Shown piece by piece: positions 24,411 through 31,958 of a stretch of DNA of 37,447 bases; positions within the stretch are counted from its first letter, which is position 1, and each line of letters starts with the position of its first letter. Source of the stretch: Acidimicrobiia bacterium (GTDB lineage Bacteria > Actinomycetota > Acidimicrobiia > Spongiisociales > JAHEDJ01). Made by a program: the position numbers and the translations under genes. The notes under the pieces were generated by a model, which saw only the letters and a list, made by a program, of their open reading frames with translations, was not told the DNA's origin and ran no database searches. The stretch is taken from the NCBI GenBank assembly GCA_029210695.1, contig JARGFH010000037.1:1-37447 (forward strand), written 5' to 3'.

Positions 24411-24949
24411 GCTTCCTCCTCGACGAGTTGCAGCTTCTGAGCGAGCGATTGTTTGGCTCTCTGGAGATGGGTCTTGGCGGTAGTGCCTCGGCAGCCGAGT
24501 ATTTCGGCGACCTCGGGAATCGTGTACCCCTCGAGATAAGTCAGCGCAACGACCTGGGCTTGCCGCCTGGGAAGTGACCGAACGGCCTCCCACAGTTCGA
24601 CTGTCTCGGCACTCAGTGCATTGCCGCGCTCACCGCGAGGCTCGGCGGCGAGACGGATCACCGCGTTCGTTTCAGAGTGGCGGCGCCGGATCCGTGAAAT
24701 CGATCGGTTGGTGACCACCCGCCGAAGCCAGGCATGCGGGGCGTCGTACTGTGCAATGCGATCCCAGCGTTTCTGTGCGGTGATGAAGGCTTCCTGGGTG
24801 ATGTCCTCGGCAGCAGCTCGGTCCCCGGTGATCGCGAACGCCAGTGCAACCGCCGGGTGATACTGCGAGCGATAGAACTCACCGAACGATTCGACCTCAG
24901 CCGATGCCCTCACTGTTATCCCCACATCGACGCCTTCGAAGGATGTCAT
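24407..24949 (-). CDS. Cassette C: SigE-family ECF sigma factor (180 aa)
   Basis: Region 2 (FGEFYRSQYHPAVALAFAITGD, EDITQEAFITA, LRRVVTNRSISRIRR) and region 4 (VRSLPRRQAQVVALTYLEGYTIPEVAEIL, TTAKTHLQRAK). The ATG at 24949 is 6 nt after TTAA of the promoter, compatible with a leaderless transcript. The GTG at 24913, preceded by GGGGA and aligning with the cassette A start, is a real alternative (168 aa). It is more distant from A and B than they are from each other. Confidence 0.88.
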   Translation of the reverse strand: MTSFEGVDVGITVRASAEVESFGEFYRSQYHPAVALAFAITGDRAAAEDITQEAFITAQKRWDRIAQYDAPHAWLRRVVTNRSISRIRRRHSETNAVIRLAAEPRGERGNALSAETVELWEAVRSLPRRQAQVVALTYLEGYTIPEVAEILGCRGTTAKTHLQRAKQSLAQKLQLVEEEA

Positions 24950-24955
24950 CACCAG

Positions 24956-24988
24956 TTAACACGCCCGAACGCCCTGAAGAGGAGGACA
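24956..24988 (-). promoter_or_regulatory. Cassette C promoter motif
   Basis: Minus strand: TGTCCTCC (24981-24988), 17 nt, CGTGTTAA (24956-24963). One base differs from A and B in the -35 part; the spacing is the same. Confidence 0.65.
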
Positions 24989-25037
24989 GCGTCCCGCTGC
25001 GTGCAGCACGGAAGTTGGCGGTCCCGCATCACACCGG

Positions 25038-25181
25038 CAAACCTGCCCCCCTCCCCGAGAAGACTCGGGACTCCCCCCACTTCGTGGTGGGAGAACGGGG
25101 TATACGACGTGGTCTCGTATCGAACGAGGGTTGGCTTTTGCGTTTCTCCCTCGCGGAGCGGGGGAGATGCTGAGTCTTCGA
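25038..25181. repeat. Palindromic repeat element, copy 2 (about 144 bp)
   Basis: Same orientation as copy 1 at 15279-15414. GACTCGGGACTCCCCCCACT and the following TCGTGGTGGGAGAA are identical in both, as are GCGTTTCTCCC and GCGGAGCGGGGGAGATGCTG with AGTCTTCGA. Only the centre differs in sequence and length. It lies between the cassette C promoter and the transaldolase gene and encodes nothing. Confidence 0.75.
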
Positions 25182-25224
25182 AGCAGAGGGGACCCCGGCG
25201 ACGGTCCGCCTGGTGGTAGTCGCG

Positions 25225-26325
25225 CTAGCTGCTTGCCTGCCCGGCTATACCCGCCAGCAACTCCCGGTACGACACGGCGAACTTCTCGACACCTTCGTCT
25301 TCGAGAACCTGGACCACGTCGTCGTAGTCGACACCGGCTACCGCCAGATGGTCGAGGGTGGCCCGGGCGGCGGTGATCTCCTCTGCTCCGAACGGCGTTG
25401 GGTCGGGATCGCCGTGGTCGCGATAGGCGTCGATTGTGGCCAGCGGCATCGTGTTCACAGAGTCGCCGACGATGAGCGGCTCAACATAGAGCAGGTCGTC
25501 GTAGTCGGGGTTCTTGGTGCTGGTGCTGGCCCACAGGGGGCGCTGCAGCTGGGCTCCGGCTGCGGCGAGCGCCTCCCAGCGCTCACCGGCAAACGTATCC
25601 AGAAACGCACCATATGCGGCTTGAGCGTTGGCCACGGCAGTCTTCCCGCGTAGTGCCAGAGCGGCGTTCGTCCCCAGGGCCGTAAGGCGGTTGTCCACCT
25701 CGCTGTCGAATCTCGACACGAAGAACGACGCCACCGAGGCAACCGGCCCCGGGTCGCCGCCGGACGCGAGCTGGCGCTCAATGCCGGTCAGGTAGGCATC
25801 CATCACCGCGAGGTAGCGATCCAGGGAGAAGATCAGGGTTACATTGACCGAGATGCCCTCAGAGATCAGCTGCTCTATGGCGGGCAGTCCGGCTTTCGTG
25901 GCCGGAACTTTGATCAGCAGGTTCTGCCGATCGACCCTCTGCCACCAGGCGCGGGCGTCTGCAATGGTGCCTTCGGTGTCGTGGGCGAGTTCGGGGGAGA
26001 CCTCGACGGAGACGTGCCCGTCTTGCTTGCCGCCCTTCGCCCATATGGGTAGGAGAACATCGCAGGCATCCTGGATATCGCGCTTCACCAACTCCGCGTA
26101 TATGGCCTCTATGCCGGCTCCGCCGGCGGCGAGCTGCGAGACGGCACCGTCGTAATCCGAAGATCCGGTGATGGCGTTGGCGAAAATCGTCGGGTTCGAC
26201 GTGACGCCGCTGATCCCGTCTTCGTCGATCAGTCGCCTGAGCTCGCCATTGTCGAGCATCGACCTGGAAACCTGATCCGACCAGACGCTTTGTTTCAGTG
26301 CAGAGATGGCATGAAGAGTGGACAT
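25225..26325 (-). CDS. tal: Transaldolase
   Basis: A cytoplasmic enzyme of the non-oxidative pentose phosphate pathway that transfers dihydroxyacetone units between sedoheptulose-7-P and glyceraldehyde-3-P. Motifs: GVTSNPTIFANAI (40-52), Schiff-base K139 in NLLIKVPATKAG, NVTLIFSLDRY and RPLWASTSTKNPDY. The 366-aa length fits the actinobacterial type. The start at ATG 26325 has TATCTT 6 nt upstream and no Shine-Dalgarno. It stands alone, without transketolase, zwf or pgi neighbours. Confidence 0.93.
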   Translation of the reverse strand: MSTLHAISALKQSVWSDQVSRSMLDNGELRRLIDEDGISGVTSNPTIFANAITGSSDYDGAVSQLAAGGAGIEAIYAELVKRDIQDACDVLLPIWAKGGKQDGHVSVEVSPELAHDTEGTIADARAWWQRVDRQNLLIKVPATKAGLPAIEQLISEGISVNVTLIFSLDRYLAVMDAYLTGIERQLASGGDPGPVASVASFFVSRFDSEVDNRLTALGTNAALALRGKTAVANAQAAYGAFLDTFAGERWEALAAAGAQLQRPLWASTSTKNPDYDDLLYVEPLIVGDSVNTMPLATIDAYRDHGDPDPTPFGAEEITAARATLDHLAVAGVDYDDVVQVLEDEGVEKFAVSYRELLAGIAGQASS

Positions 26326-26331
26326 GGGCCA

Positions 26332-26337
26332 AAGATA
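26332..26337 (-). promoter_or_regulatory. -10 box of tal (leaderless style)
   Basis: Minus-strand TATCTT, 6 nt before the ATG, directly beside a heptamer tract. Confidence 0.4.
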
Positions 26338-26339
26338 TC

Positions 26340-26415
26340 AGTTCTGAGTTCTGAGTTCTGAGTTCTGGGTTGTCGCGGGGCCAATTGCCAATCGCCAATT
26401 GCCAAACGTCAATTG
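26340..26415. repeat. Heptamer repeat tract 4: AGTTCTG x4 then CCAATTG x5
   Basis: 26340-26367 holds four exact AGTTCTG units, followed by the variant GGTTGTC (to 26374). 26381-26415 holds CCAATTG, CCAATCG, CCAATTG, CCAAACG, TCAATTG. Two unrelated 7-base units lie side by side between divergent promoters. AGTTCTG is the reverse complement of the CTCAGAA type at 31292. Confidence 0.85.
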
Positions 26416-26472
26416 ACCTGATTGGCGACAAGTAGGCTTCGATCCCAAACACCCGGCCCCATCTACAGGAGC

Positions 26473-26478
26473 TATCCT
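26473..26478 (+). promoter_or_regulatory. -10 box of the B12-binding gene (leaderless style)
   Basis: TATCCT, 7 nt before the ATG, with no Shine-Dalgarno. Confidence 0.4.
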
Positions 26479-26485
26479 CCGCCCC

Positions 26486-26878
26486 ATGCCACGGAGGATC
26501 CTGATCGCCAAACCCGGCCTCGACGGCCACGATCGGGGTGCCAAGGTCATCGCCAGAGCATTGCGGGATGCCGGTCACGAGGTGATCTACTCGGGTCTCC
26601 ACCAGACACCCGACCAGATCGTCGAGACGGCCATTCAGGAGGACGTCGACGCGATCGGCCTCTCCGTTCTCTCCGGCGCGCACATGACCCTGTTTCCCAA
26701 GGTCGTGGAGGCCCTCCGCCGGCGAGACGTCGATGACATCGTCGTGTTTGGCGGTGGAATCGTACCGGATGACGATATCCCCAAGCTCAAAGAAGCGGGT
26801 TTGGCGGAGATCTTCACCCCGGGGGCTCCGCTCTCGGAGATCACCGACTGGGTGTCAAACAACATCCCCGAACGCTGA
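26486..26878 (+). CDS. Stand-alone B12-binding subunit of a methylmalonyl-CoA mutase-type enzyme
   Basis: A single cobalamin-binding Rossmann domain (130 aa) with the DxHxxG base-off motif (D13, H15, G18 in [10 protein letters not shown]), SVLSGAH and [10 protein letters not shown]. It equals the C-terminal domain of the methylmalonyl-CoA mutase large subunit, here as a separate small subunit. The catalytic subunit is not in the window. The next genes, sucCD, use succinyl-CoA, the product of that mutase, which supports a propionyl-CoA to succinate route. Isobutyryl-CoA or ethylmalonyl-CoA mutase small subunits are alternatives. Confidence 0.88.
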   Translation: MPRRILIAKPGLDGHDRGAKVIARALRDAGHEVIYSGLHQTPDQIVETAIQEDVDAIGLSVLSGAHMTLFPKVVEALRRRDVDDIVVFGGGIVPDDDIPKLKEAGLAEIFTPGAPLSEITDWVSNNIPER

Positions 26879-26961
26879 GTGAGCCACCTCGAAATGAGCA
26901 GCATGCGGATCAACGCGCGTCGTGAAAGTGGCGTCCACTCGAGCCGGAGACTGGAACGGAT

Positions 26962-28185
26962 ATGAAGATCCACGAGTATCAAGCAAAGCAACTGATGGCG
27001 GCGCGGGGGATTGCGGTCCCGTCCGGCGTGGCGGTCACGACCGTGGCTGAGGCGGTTGGAGCGGTTCGATCCCTGATCGAGAGCACCGGCAACCCGGTGG
27101 TGGTGGTGAAGGCTCAGATCCACGCAGGCGGGCGCGGGAAGGGCCGCTTCAAGGAGCATCCAGATGTGGCCGGGGTGAACGTGGTCACCGACGGGATCAG
27201 AGGCGGCGTCGAGGCTGCCGAAGAGCAGGTCCGGCATCTCGCAGCTCGCATGCTCCGCTCGACGCTGGTCACCATCCAGACCGGTGATGAGGGCAAGCAG
27301 GTCAATCACTTGTATGTCGAGCAGGGCATCGACATTGCTCGTGAGCTGTACCTCTCGGTCCTGCTCGATCGCGCCGTTTCACGCAACATCGTCATGGCTT
27401 CGACCGAGGGCGGCATGGAAATCGAAAAAGTCGCGGCGGAGACTCCCGACAAGATCCTCCGGGAGACTGTCGACCCGGCGATAGGGCTGGCCGGCTTCCA
27501 GGCGGCCCGGCTCGGGTTCGGGCTCGAACTCACCGGAGATGCCCATCGGAACTTCGTGAAGTTCGTGACCGCACTCACCTCGCTGGCCGTCGAACTCGAC
27601 ACAGATCTGGTGGAGATCAACCCACTCGTCATCACCACGGACGGTCGGGTGATGGCACTTGACGGCAAGATGGCCTTCGACGACAGCGGGCTCTTCCGGC
27701 ACCCGGACGTCGAGGAGATGCGCGACGAGTCGGAAGAAGACCCGGCCGAACTGGAAGCAAAGGCAGTTGGTCTTTCGTATATCAAGCTCGACGGCACCAT
27801 CGGCTGCCTCGTCAACGGAGCCGGACTGGCGATGGCCACGATGGACACCATCAAGCACGTCGGTGGCGAACCGGCCAACTTCTTGGACGTAGGCGGGGGC
27901 GCCGACGCCGATCAGGTGGCCGCCGGGTTCCGGATCATCACCCGTGACCCCAATGTGAAGGGCATCTTCGTCAACATCTTTGGCGGCATCATGCGCTGCG
28001 ACGTTATTGCTTCGGGGGTCGTGCAGGCGGTCAGGGATGTGGGCCTGGAGGTGCCGCTCGTCGTTCGCCTCGAGGGCACCAACGTAGAAGAGGGCAGGCG
28101 GATCATCGAAGAGTCCGGCCTGGATGTCATCTCCGCCGTCGATATGAAAGACGGCGCCGAGAAGATCGTGGAGTTGGCCAAGTGA
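26962..28185 (+). CDS. sucC: Succinyl-CoA synthetase beta subunit
   Basis: The ATP-grasp subunit of ADP/GDP-forming succinate-CoA ligase in the TCA cycle. Motifs: [12 protein letters not shown] start, [22 protein letters not shown], and NFLDVGGGA followed by [10 protein letters not shown]. The 407-aa length is slightly above the usual 388-400. The stop overlaps the sucD GTG (GTGA). The 83-bp gap before it holds no gene. Confidence 0.96.
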   Translation: MKIHEYQAKQLMAARGIAVPSGVAVTTVAEAVGAVRSLIESTGNPVVVVKAQIHAGGRGKGRFKEHPDVAGVNVVTDGIRGGVEAAEEQVRHLAARMLRSTLVTIQTGDEGKQVNHLYVEQGIDIARELYLSVLLDRAVSRNIVMASTEGGMEIEKVAAETPDKILRETVDPAIGLAGFQAARLGFGLELTGDAHRNFVKFVTALTSLAVELDTDLVEINPLVITTDGRVMALDGKMAFDDSGLFRHPDVEEMRDESEEDPAELEAKAVGLSYIKLDGTIGCLVNGAGLAMATMDTIKHVGGEPANFLDVGGGADADQVAAGFRIITRDPNVKGIFVNIFGGIMRCDVIASGVVQAVRDVGLEVPLVVRLEGTNVEEGRRIIEESGLDVISAVDMKDGAEKIVELAK

Positions 28186-29105
28186 GCATCCTCATCAACA
28201 AAGACACCAAAGTCATCGTCCAGGGGCTCGGGAACACCGGACAGTTCCACACGGACAAAGCGATCGCCTACGGAACGCAGATGGTGGGGGCGGTGCACCC
28301 GTCGAAGGCCGGGACAACCCACGTATTCGAGGGAGAGACGGACCACTCGGGTGTGCAGGGCCGTCCCGACTCGTATCGGGTCGAAGTCCCGCTGTTCTCA
28401 TCGGTCCGGCAGGCGGTCGAGGAGACGGGCGCAGACGCCAGTGTGGTGTACGTGCCGCCTCCGTTCGCCGCAGACGCCATCATGGAGGCCGCCGAGTCGG
28501 GAATCAAGGTGATCGTGGCGGTGACGGAGGGCGTTCCCATCGCCGATATGGTGCGCGCCAAGCGCTATCTGGCCGACAAGGACACTCGCCTGGTCGGGCC
28601 GAACTGCCCCGGTGTGATCACCCCGGGCGAGATCAAGATCGGCATCATGCCCGGGTATATCCACCAACCCGGAAAGATCGGTGTCATCAGCCGGTCGGGA
28701 ACCCTCACGTACGAAGCGGTCTATCAGCTGACCAGGCTGGGTCTGGGGCAGACCACCGCCGTCGGAATCGGTGGCGATCCAGTCAACGGAACGAACTTCC
28801 TCGACATGTTGAAGCAGTTCAACGCCGACCCGGACACCGAGGGTGTGGTCATGATCGGCGAGATAGGTGGTACGGCAGAGGAAGAGGCCGCCGAGTGGAT
28901 CAAGGACAACATGACGAAGCCGGTGGCAGGGTTCATTGCCGGAACCACGGCGCCGGCCGGCAAGCGCATGGGACACGCCGGCGCGATCATTTCCGGTGGG
29001 AAGGGAACCGCCGCAGCCAAGATCGCCGCGTTGCACGCAGCGGGCATCGAGGTGGCGGAAACCCCGACCGACATGGGTACCGCCATGGTCCGGGCGATGG
29101 GCTGA
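28182..29105 (+). CDS. sucD: Succinyl-CoA synthetase alpha subunit
   Basis: The CoA-binding and phosphohistidine subunit. Motifs: [56 protein letters not shown] and the active His at about 265 in [16 protein letters not shown]. Length 307 aa. The GTG start overlaps the sucC stop, so subunits are made in equal amounts. Confidence 0.96.
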   Translation: MSILINKDTKVIVQGLGNTGQFHTDKAIAYGTQMVGAVHPSKAGTTHVFEGETDHSGVQGRPDSYRVEVPLFSSVRQAVEETGADASVVYVPPPFAADAIMEAAESGIKVIVAVTEGVPIADMVRAKRYLADKDTRLVGPNCPGVITPGEIKIGIMPGYIHQPGKIGVISRSGTLTYEAVYQLTRLGLGQTTAVGIGGDPVNGTNFLDMLKQFNADPDTEGVVMIGEIGGTAEEEAAEWIKDNMTKPVAGFIAGTTAPAGKRMGHAGAIISGGKGTAAAKIAALHAAGIEVAETPTDMGTAMVRAMG

Positions 29106-29114
29106 CCCAGACGT

Positions 29115-29162
29115 TTCTCGGCAATGCTGTGTACGGAAAACCGTACATTGCATTGCGGAGAA
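29115..29162. repeat. 48-bp palindromic repeat, copy 1
   Basis: Nested complementary arms TTCTC, GCAATGC and TGTACGG close on an AAAA loop and return as CCGTACA, GCATTGC and GAGAA. Copy 2 at 31241-31288 matches 43 of 48 bases in the same orientation. It lies just after sucD and may terminate transcription. Confidence 0.8.
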
Positions 29163-29171
29163 TCTGAGGAG

Positions 29172-29771
29172 ATGGACTTCTTCATCGTCGGACTCGGTCT
29201 GGGCCTCGCCGCCGGGCTCGCCCCGGGGCCGCTCCACATGCTGGTCCTGACTGCGTCGATGCAGCGCGGGTTCGCGGCAGGGCTGCGAATAGCCATTGCC
29301 CCCCTCCTCACGGATCTGCCGATCGTCACCGCCGGGGTGCTGGCCGTCGGGGCGATGCCCGACGCCGCGGTTCGTGTCCTGGCCTTCGGCGGCGGTCTAT
29401 TCATCATCTACCTCGGCGTCGACGCGCTGCGATGGAGCGTCGAGGATGATCAGGCGGCGACCCCTGCTATCGACCTCAGGCGCGGCTTCATCGCCAACTT
29501 CCTCAACCCGCACCCCTGGTTGTTCTGGCTCGGAGTCGGCGGACCGCTCCTTCGTTCCGCCTGGGAGACCTCAGCAGCCTCGGCGATCGCGTTTGTGGTG
29601 GCGTTCTATCTCCTGTTGATCGGAACCAAGGTGTTGCTGGCGGCGGTGGCTTCCAGGGGAACGACTTTCATAGAGACAGCCTGGTACGGATGGATGATAC
29701 GACTGGCCGCCGGTGCACTGATGGCCATGGGCCTGTGGCTGGTCGTGGGCGCAATCCGCGACACCTTGTGA
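29172..29771 (+). CDS. LysE/RhtB-type exporter (199 aa)
   Basis: A small membrane transporter of the LysE amino-acid exporter superfamily: N-terminal [22 protein letters not shown] with the family's GxxPGP-like turn, a conserved [14 protein letters not shown] segment and about six hydrophobic helices. I chose ATG 29172 because the 16-codon longer frame runs into the 48-bp palindrome. The substrate is unknown. Confidence 0.8.
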   Translation: MDFFIVGLGLGLAAGLAPGPLHMLVLTASMQRGFAAGLRIAIAPLLTDLPIVTAGVLAVGAMPDAAVRVLAFGGGLFIIYLGVDALRWSVEDDQAATPAIDLRRGFIANFLNPHPWLFWLGVGGPLLRSAWETSAASAIAFVVAFYLLLIGTKVLLAAVASRGTTFIETAWYGWMIRLAAGALMAMGLWLVVGAIRDTL

Positions 29772-29828
29772 CGTGAACGTTGCTTTCCATCATTGGACAC
29801 GTCACCACGGCCCTATACAGTGTCGGTC

Positions 29829-30254
29829 ATGACTCCACAGGTCGCAGTCGAGGTACCGCTGCTCGGGGACGAGCGGCACAAGAATTGGGCGAAGGTCGTC
29901 TACTCGGTAGACACTTCCGTTTCGTCCGGCTGGGCATATGACGGCGAATTTGTCGCCGCCGGCGCGATTCAAGATGTACCGGCCGGCGGTGTACTGCTGG
30001 TCTACGGCGAGCGCGGGTCGCGCGCCAACCCGGTCATCGAAGCTCGTGTGTATCAGATCAACCCGGAGGGGACCCTGAGCGAGCGCGGCATCGGCAAGGG
30101 CCGAGGGTGGGCGCGGACCGTGCGCGACACCGTCGAGCAGTTGCTGTCGGAAGAGACCCCGGGGCCGATTGTCGATCTGTCCGGATATGCCGATGTGGAA
30201 CTGATCGAGGAACTGGCCCGGCGCGGCTACCAGGTCGATGGAGGGAGCAAATGA
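29829..30254 (+). CDS. Hypothetical protein (141 aa) coupled to the quinone oxidoreductase
   Basis: I do not recognise a family. The protein is soluble-looking, with alternating beta-like segments (VVYSVDTSV, GVLLVYGERG, VIEARVYQI) and a C-terminal helical part (RTVRDTVEQLLSEE, VELIEELARRGYQV). TATACA lies 9 nt upstream of ATG 29829 and no Shine-Dalgarno is evident. Its TGA overlaps the ATG of the next gene (ATGA), so the two are probably co-translated and functionally linked. Its stop and frame are well supported by this coupling. Confidence 0.65.
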   Translation: MTPQVAVEVPLLGDERHKNWAKVVYSVDTSVSSGWAYDGEFVAAGAIQDVPAGGVLLVYGERGSRANPVIEARVYQINPEGTLSERGIGKGRGWARTVRDTVEQLLSEETPGPIVDLSGYADVELIEELARRGYQVDGGSK

Positions 30255-31222
30255 TGCATGCAATGCAGATCGCGGAGCTCGGGGGTCCCGAAGTACTCGA
30301 ATGGGTAACGGTCCCACGACCCGAACCGGGAGCCGGCGACCTGCTTGTGCATGTCGAAGCTGCCGGTATCAACTTCATCGACATCTACCAACGGAGTGGC
30401 CTGTATCCACGTGACCTCCCGTTCACGCTCGGCCTCGAAGGGGCCGGCACGGTGGTAGAGGTGGGGCCGGGCAGCGATGGCTTCGAGGTGGGTCAACGAG
30501 TTGCTTGGGCGACTGCACCCGGATCGTACGCTGAGTACGCCCTAGTGCCTGCCGAAGTGGCCGTCCATGTTCCGGACGCGGTGGCGCTGGATGTGGCGGC
30601 CGCAGTGATGCTCCAGGGTATGACCGCCCACTTCCTGGCGATGGACACCTATCCGCTCGACGCAGGAGAGAAGTGCCTGATTCACGCAGGCGCCGGCGGT
30701 GTAGGGCTCCTCCTGATCCAGGTCGCCAAGCTGCTCGGAGCGGAGGTGTTTGCCACAGTCTCCACCGACGAGAAGGCCTCGCTGGCGAGCGAAGCAGGTG
30801 CAGATCACGTGATCAACTACACGGAAGGCGACTTCGGAGATGCGGTCGAAGAGATCGTCGGTCCGAAGGCGCTCGACGTCGTCTACGACGGAGTCGGCGC
30901 GGACACGTTCGACCGCGGGCTGGAGCTTCTTCGCCCGCGCGGGTTGATGGCTCTGTTCGGGCAGTCGAGTGGCGTCGTCAAGCCGCTGGATCTCGGCAAG
31001 CTGGCCCGGTTCGGTTCGTTGTATGTGACCCGTCCATCGCTCTTCGTCTACATCGCCCAGCGCGTCGAGCTCGAGCGCAGGGCTGCGGACGTCTTCGAGT
31101 GGATCGCTTCCGGGCAGTTGAACGTGCGAATTGGAGCTCGCTTCCCGCTGTCGGGTGCCGCAGATGCTCACCGGGCGCTGGAGGCGCGTGAAACGACCGG
31201 CAAGGTGCTTCTCGAGCCCTGA
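30251..31222 (+). CDS. qor: NADPH:quinone reductase / zeta-crystallin-type MDR oxidoreductase
   Basis: A medium-chain dehydrogenase/reductase without the zinc ligands, of quinone oxidoreductase type. Motifs: AAGINFIDIYQRSGLYP, LPFTLGLEGAGTVVEVG, nucleotide-binding HAGAGGVGLLLIQVAKLLGA, and GADHVINY. The ATG at 30251 overlaps the upstream stop and has GGAGGGAG before it; a 48-codon extension is rejected. Length 323 aa is typical (about 325). The physiological acceptor is not known. Confidence 0.9.
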   Translation: MMHAMQIAELGGPEVLEWVTVPRPEPGAGDLLVHVEAAGINFIDIYQRSGLYPRDLPFTLGLEGAGTVVEVGPGSDGFEVGQRVAWATAPGSYAEYALVPAEVAVHVPDAVALDVAAAVMLQGMTAHFLAMDTYPLDAGEKCLIHAGAGGVGLLLIQVAKLLGAEVFATVSTDEKASLASEAGADHVINYTEGDFGDAVEEIVGPKALDVVYDGVGADTFDRGLELLRPRGLMALFGQSSGVVKPLDLGKLARFGSLYVTRPSLFVYIAQRVELERRAADVFEWIASGQLNVRIGARFPLSGAADAHRALEARETTGKVLLEP

Positions 31223-31240
31223 AATCCGCCGAATCACGGT

Positions 31241-31288
31241 TTCTCAGCAATGCTACGTACGGAAAACCGACCATTGCATTGCGGAGAA
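31241..31288. repeat. 48-bp palindromic repeat, copy 2
   Basis: Same length and orientation as copy 1 (29115-29162), 43 of 48 bases identical. The central stem is weaker (CGTACGG / CCGACCA). It lies between the convergent qor and lutC genes and may act as a bidirectional terminator. Confidence 0.8.
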
Positions 31289-31291
31289 AAC

Positions 31292-31312
31292 GTCAGAACT
31301 CAGAACCCAGGA
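31292..31312. repeat. Heptamer repeat tract 5 (CTCAGAA type) reaching into lutC
   Basis: Units GTCAGAA, CTCAGAA, CCCAGGA. The first units encode the last residues and the TGA of lutC on the minus strand (VLGSEF stop). Confidence 0.6.
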
Positions 31313-31958
31313 CAATCACGTGCAGATCCTTCGGGCCGTGCACGCCCAGGTTGAGGGTCTGCTCGATGTCCGCCGTCCGGCTCGGCCCGGTGACGAACAC
31401 CAGATTGGAGGTGTGGCGGGCAGCGTCGGGGTGTTCCGCAATCCAATGGGAAAGGCCCGGCACGATGTCCTGCTCTCTCAGCAAGGCGATGTGGGCGAGC
31501 GGAATCAGCGACGCCATCCGTGATCGACCGCGACCGGCCTCGAGAACGATCGACCCCGATTCAGCGAGACCGCCGGAGGTACCGGTGATGCCCACCTGCA
31601 GGTCCATGTAGCGAGCCTGATGTTCCAGCCGCGTCTCCTTGCCAATGATCGGATCGACCACGTCGACGAGCAACCGGTCGATCAGTCCCGGCACCGGCAG
31701 GTGCTCGGGATCCCAGGTGAGCACCTCTCGTGCTCCGTAGGTCTCGAGAAGGCCCGCAATGATGCGCACCACGTCGTCGTTGCCGGCTGCCCGATGACCA
31801 ATGCCGTCCACGGCCTCGAGACGCTGGAGAAACCGATCGACCAGGTGATCTTCCGGCAGATCCGGCAGGAGAGGTCCCGGTGGGCTCTCGGGCACCGGTG
31901 GCAACTCTGAGGTGGTTCCTGCCGACCTCACTCGCTCGAGGAACAGCTCACGTTCCAC
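31293..31958 (-). CDS. lutC: LutC-type lactate utilisation protein (221 aa)
   Basis: The LUD-domain protein of the LutABC L-lactate oxidation complex. Conserved blocks: LDLQVGITGTSGGLAESGS-like segment (reads MDLQVGITGTSGGLAESGSI), RMASLIPLAHIALLRE and NLVFVTGPSRTADIEQTLNLGVHGP, the standard LutC C-terminal signature. GTG 31958 overlaps the lutB end by 11 nt and has AGGAG 7 nt upstream. The C-terminal residues come from a heptamer repeat. Confidence 0.92.
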   Translation of the reverse strand: MERELFLERVRSAGTTSELPPVPESPPGPLLPDLPEDHLVDRFLQRLEAVDGIGHRAAGNDDVVRIIAGLLETYGAREVLTWDPEHLPVPGLIDRLLVDVVDPIIGKETRLEHQARYMDLQVGITGTSGGLAESGSIVLEAGRGRSRMASLIPLAHIALLREQDIVPGLSHWIAEHPDAARHTSNLVFVTGPSRTADIEQTLNLGVHGPKDLHVIVLGSEF

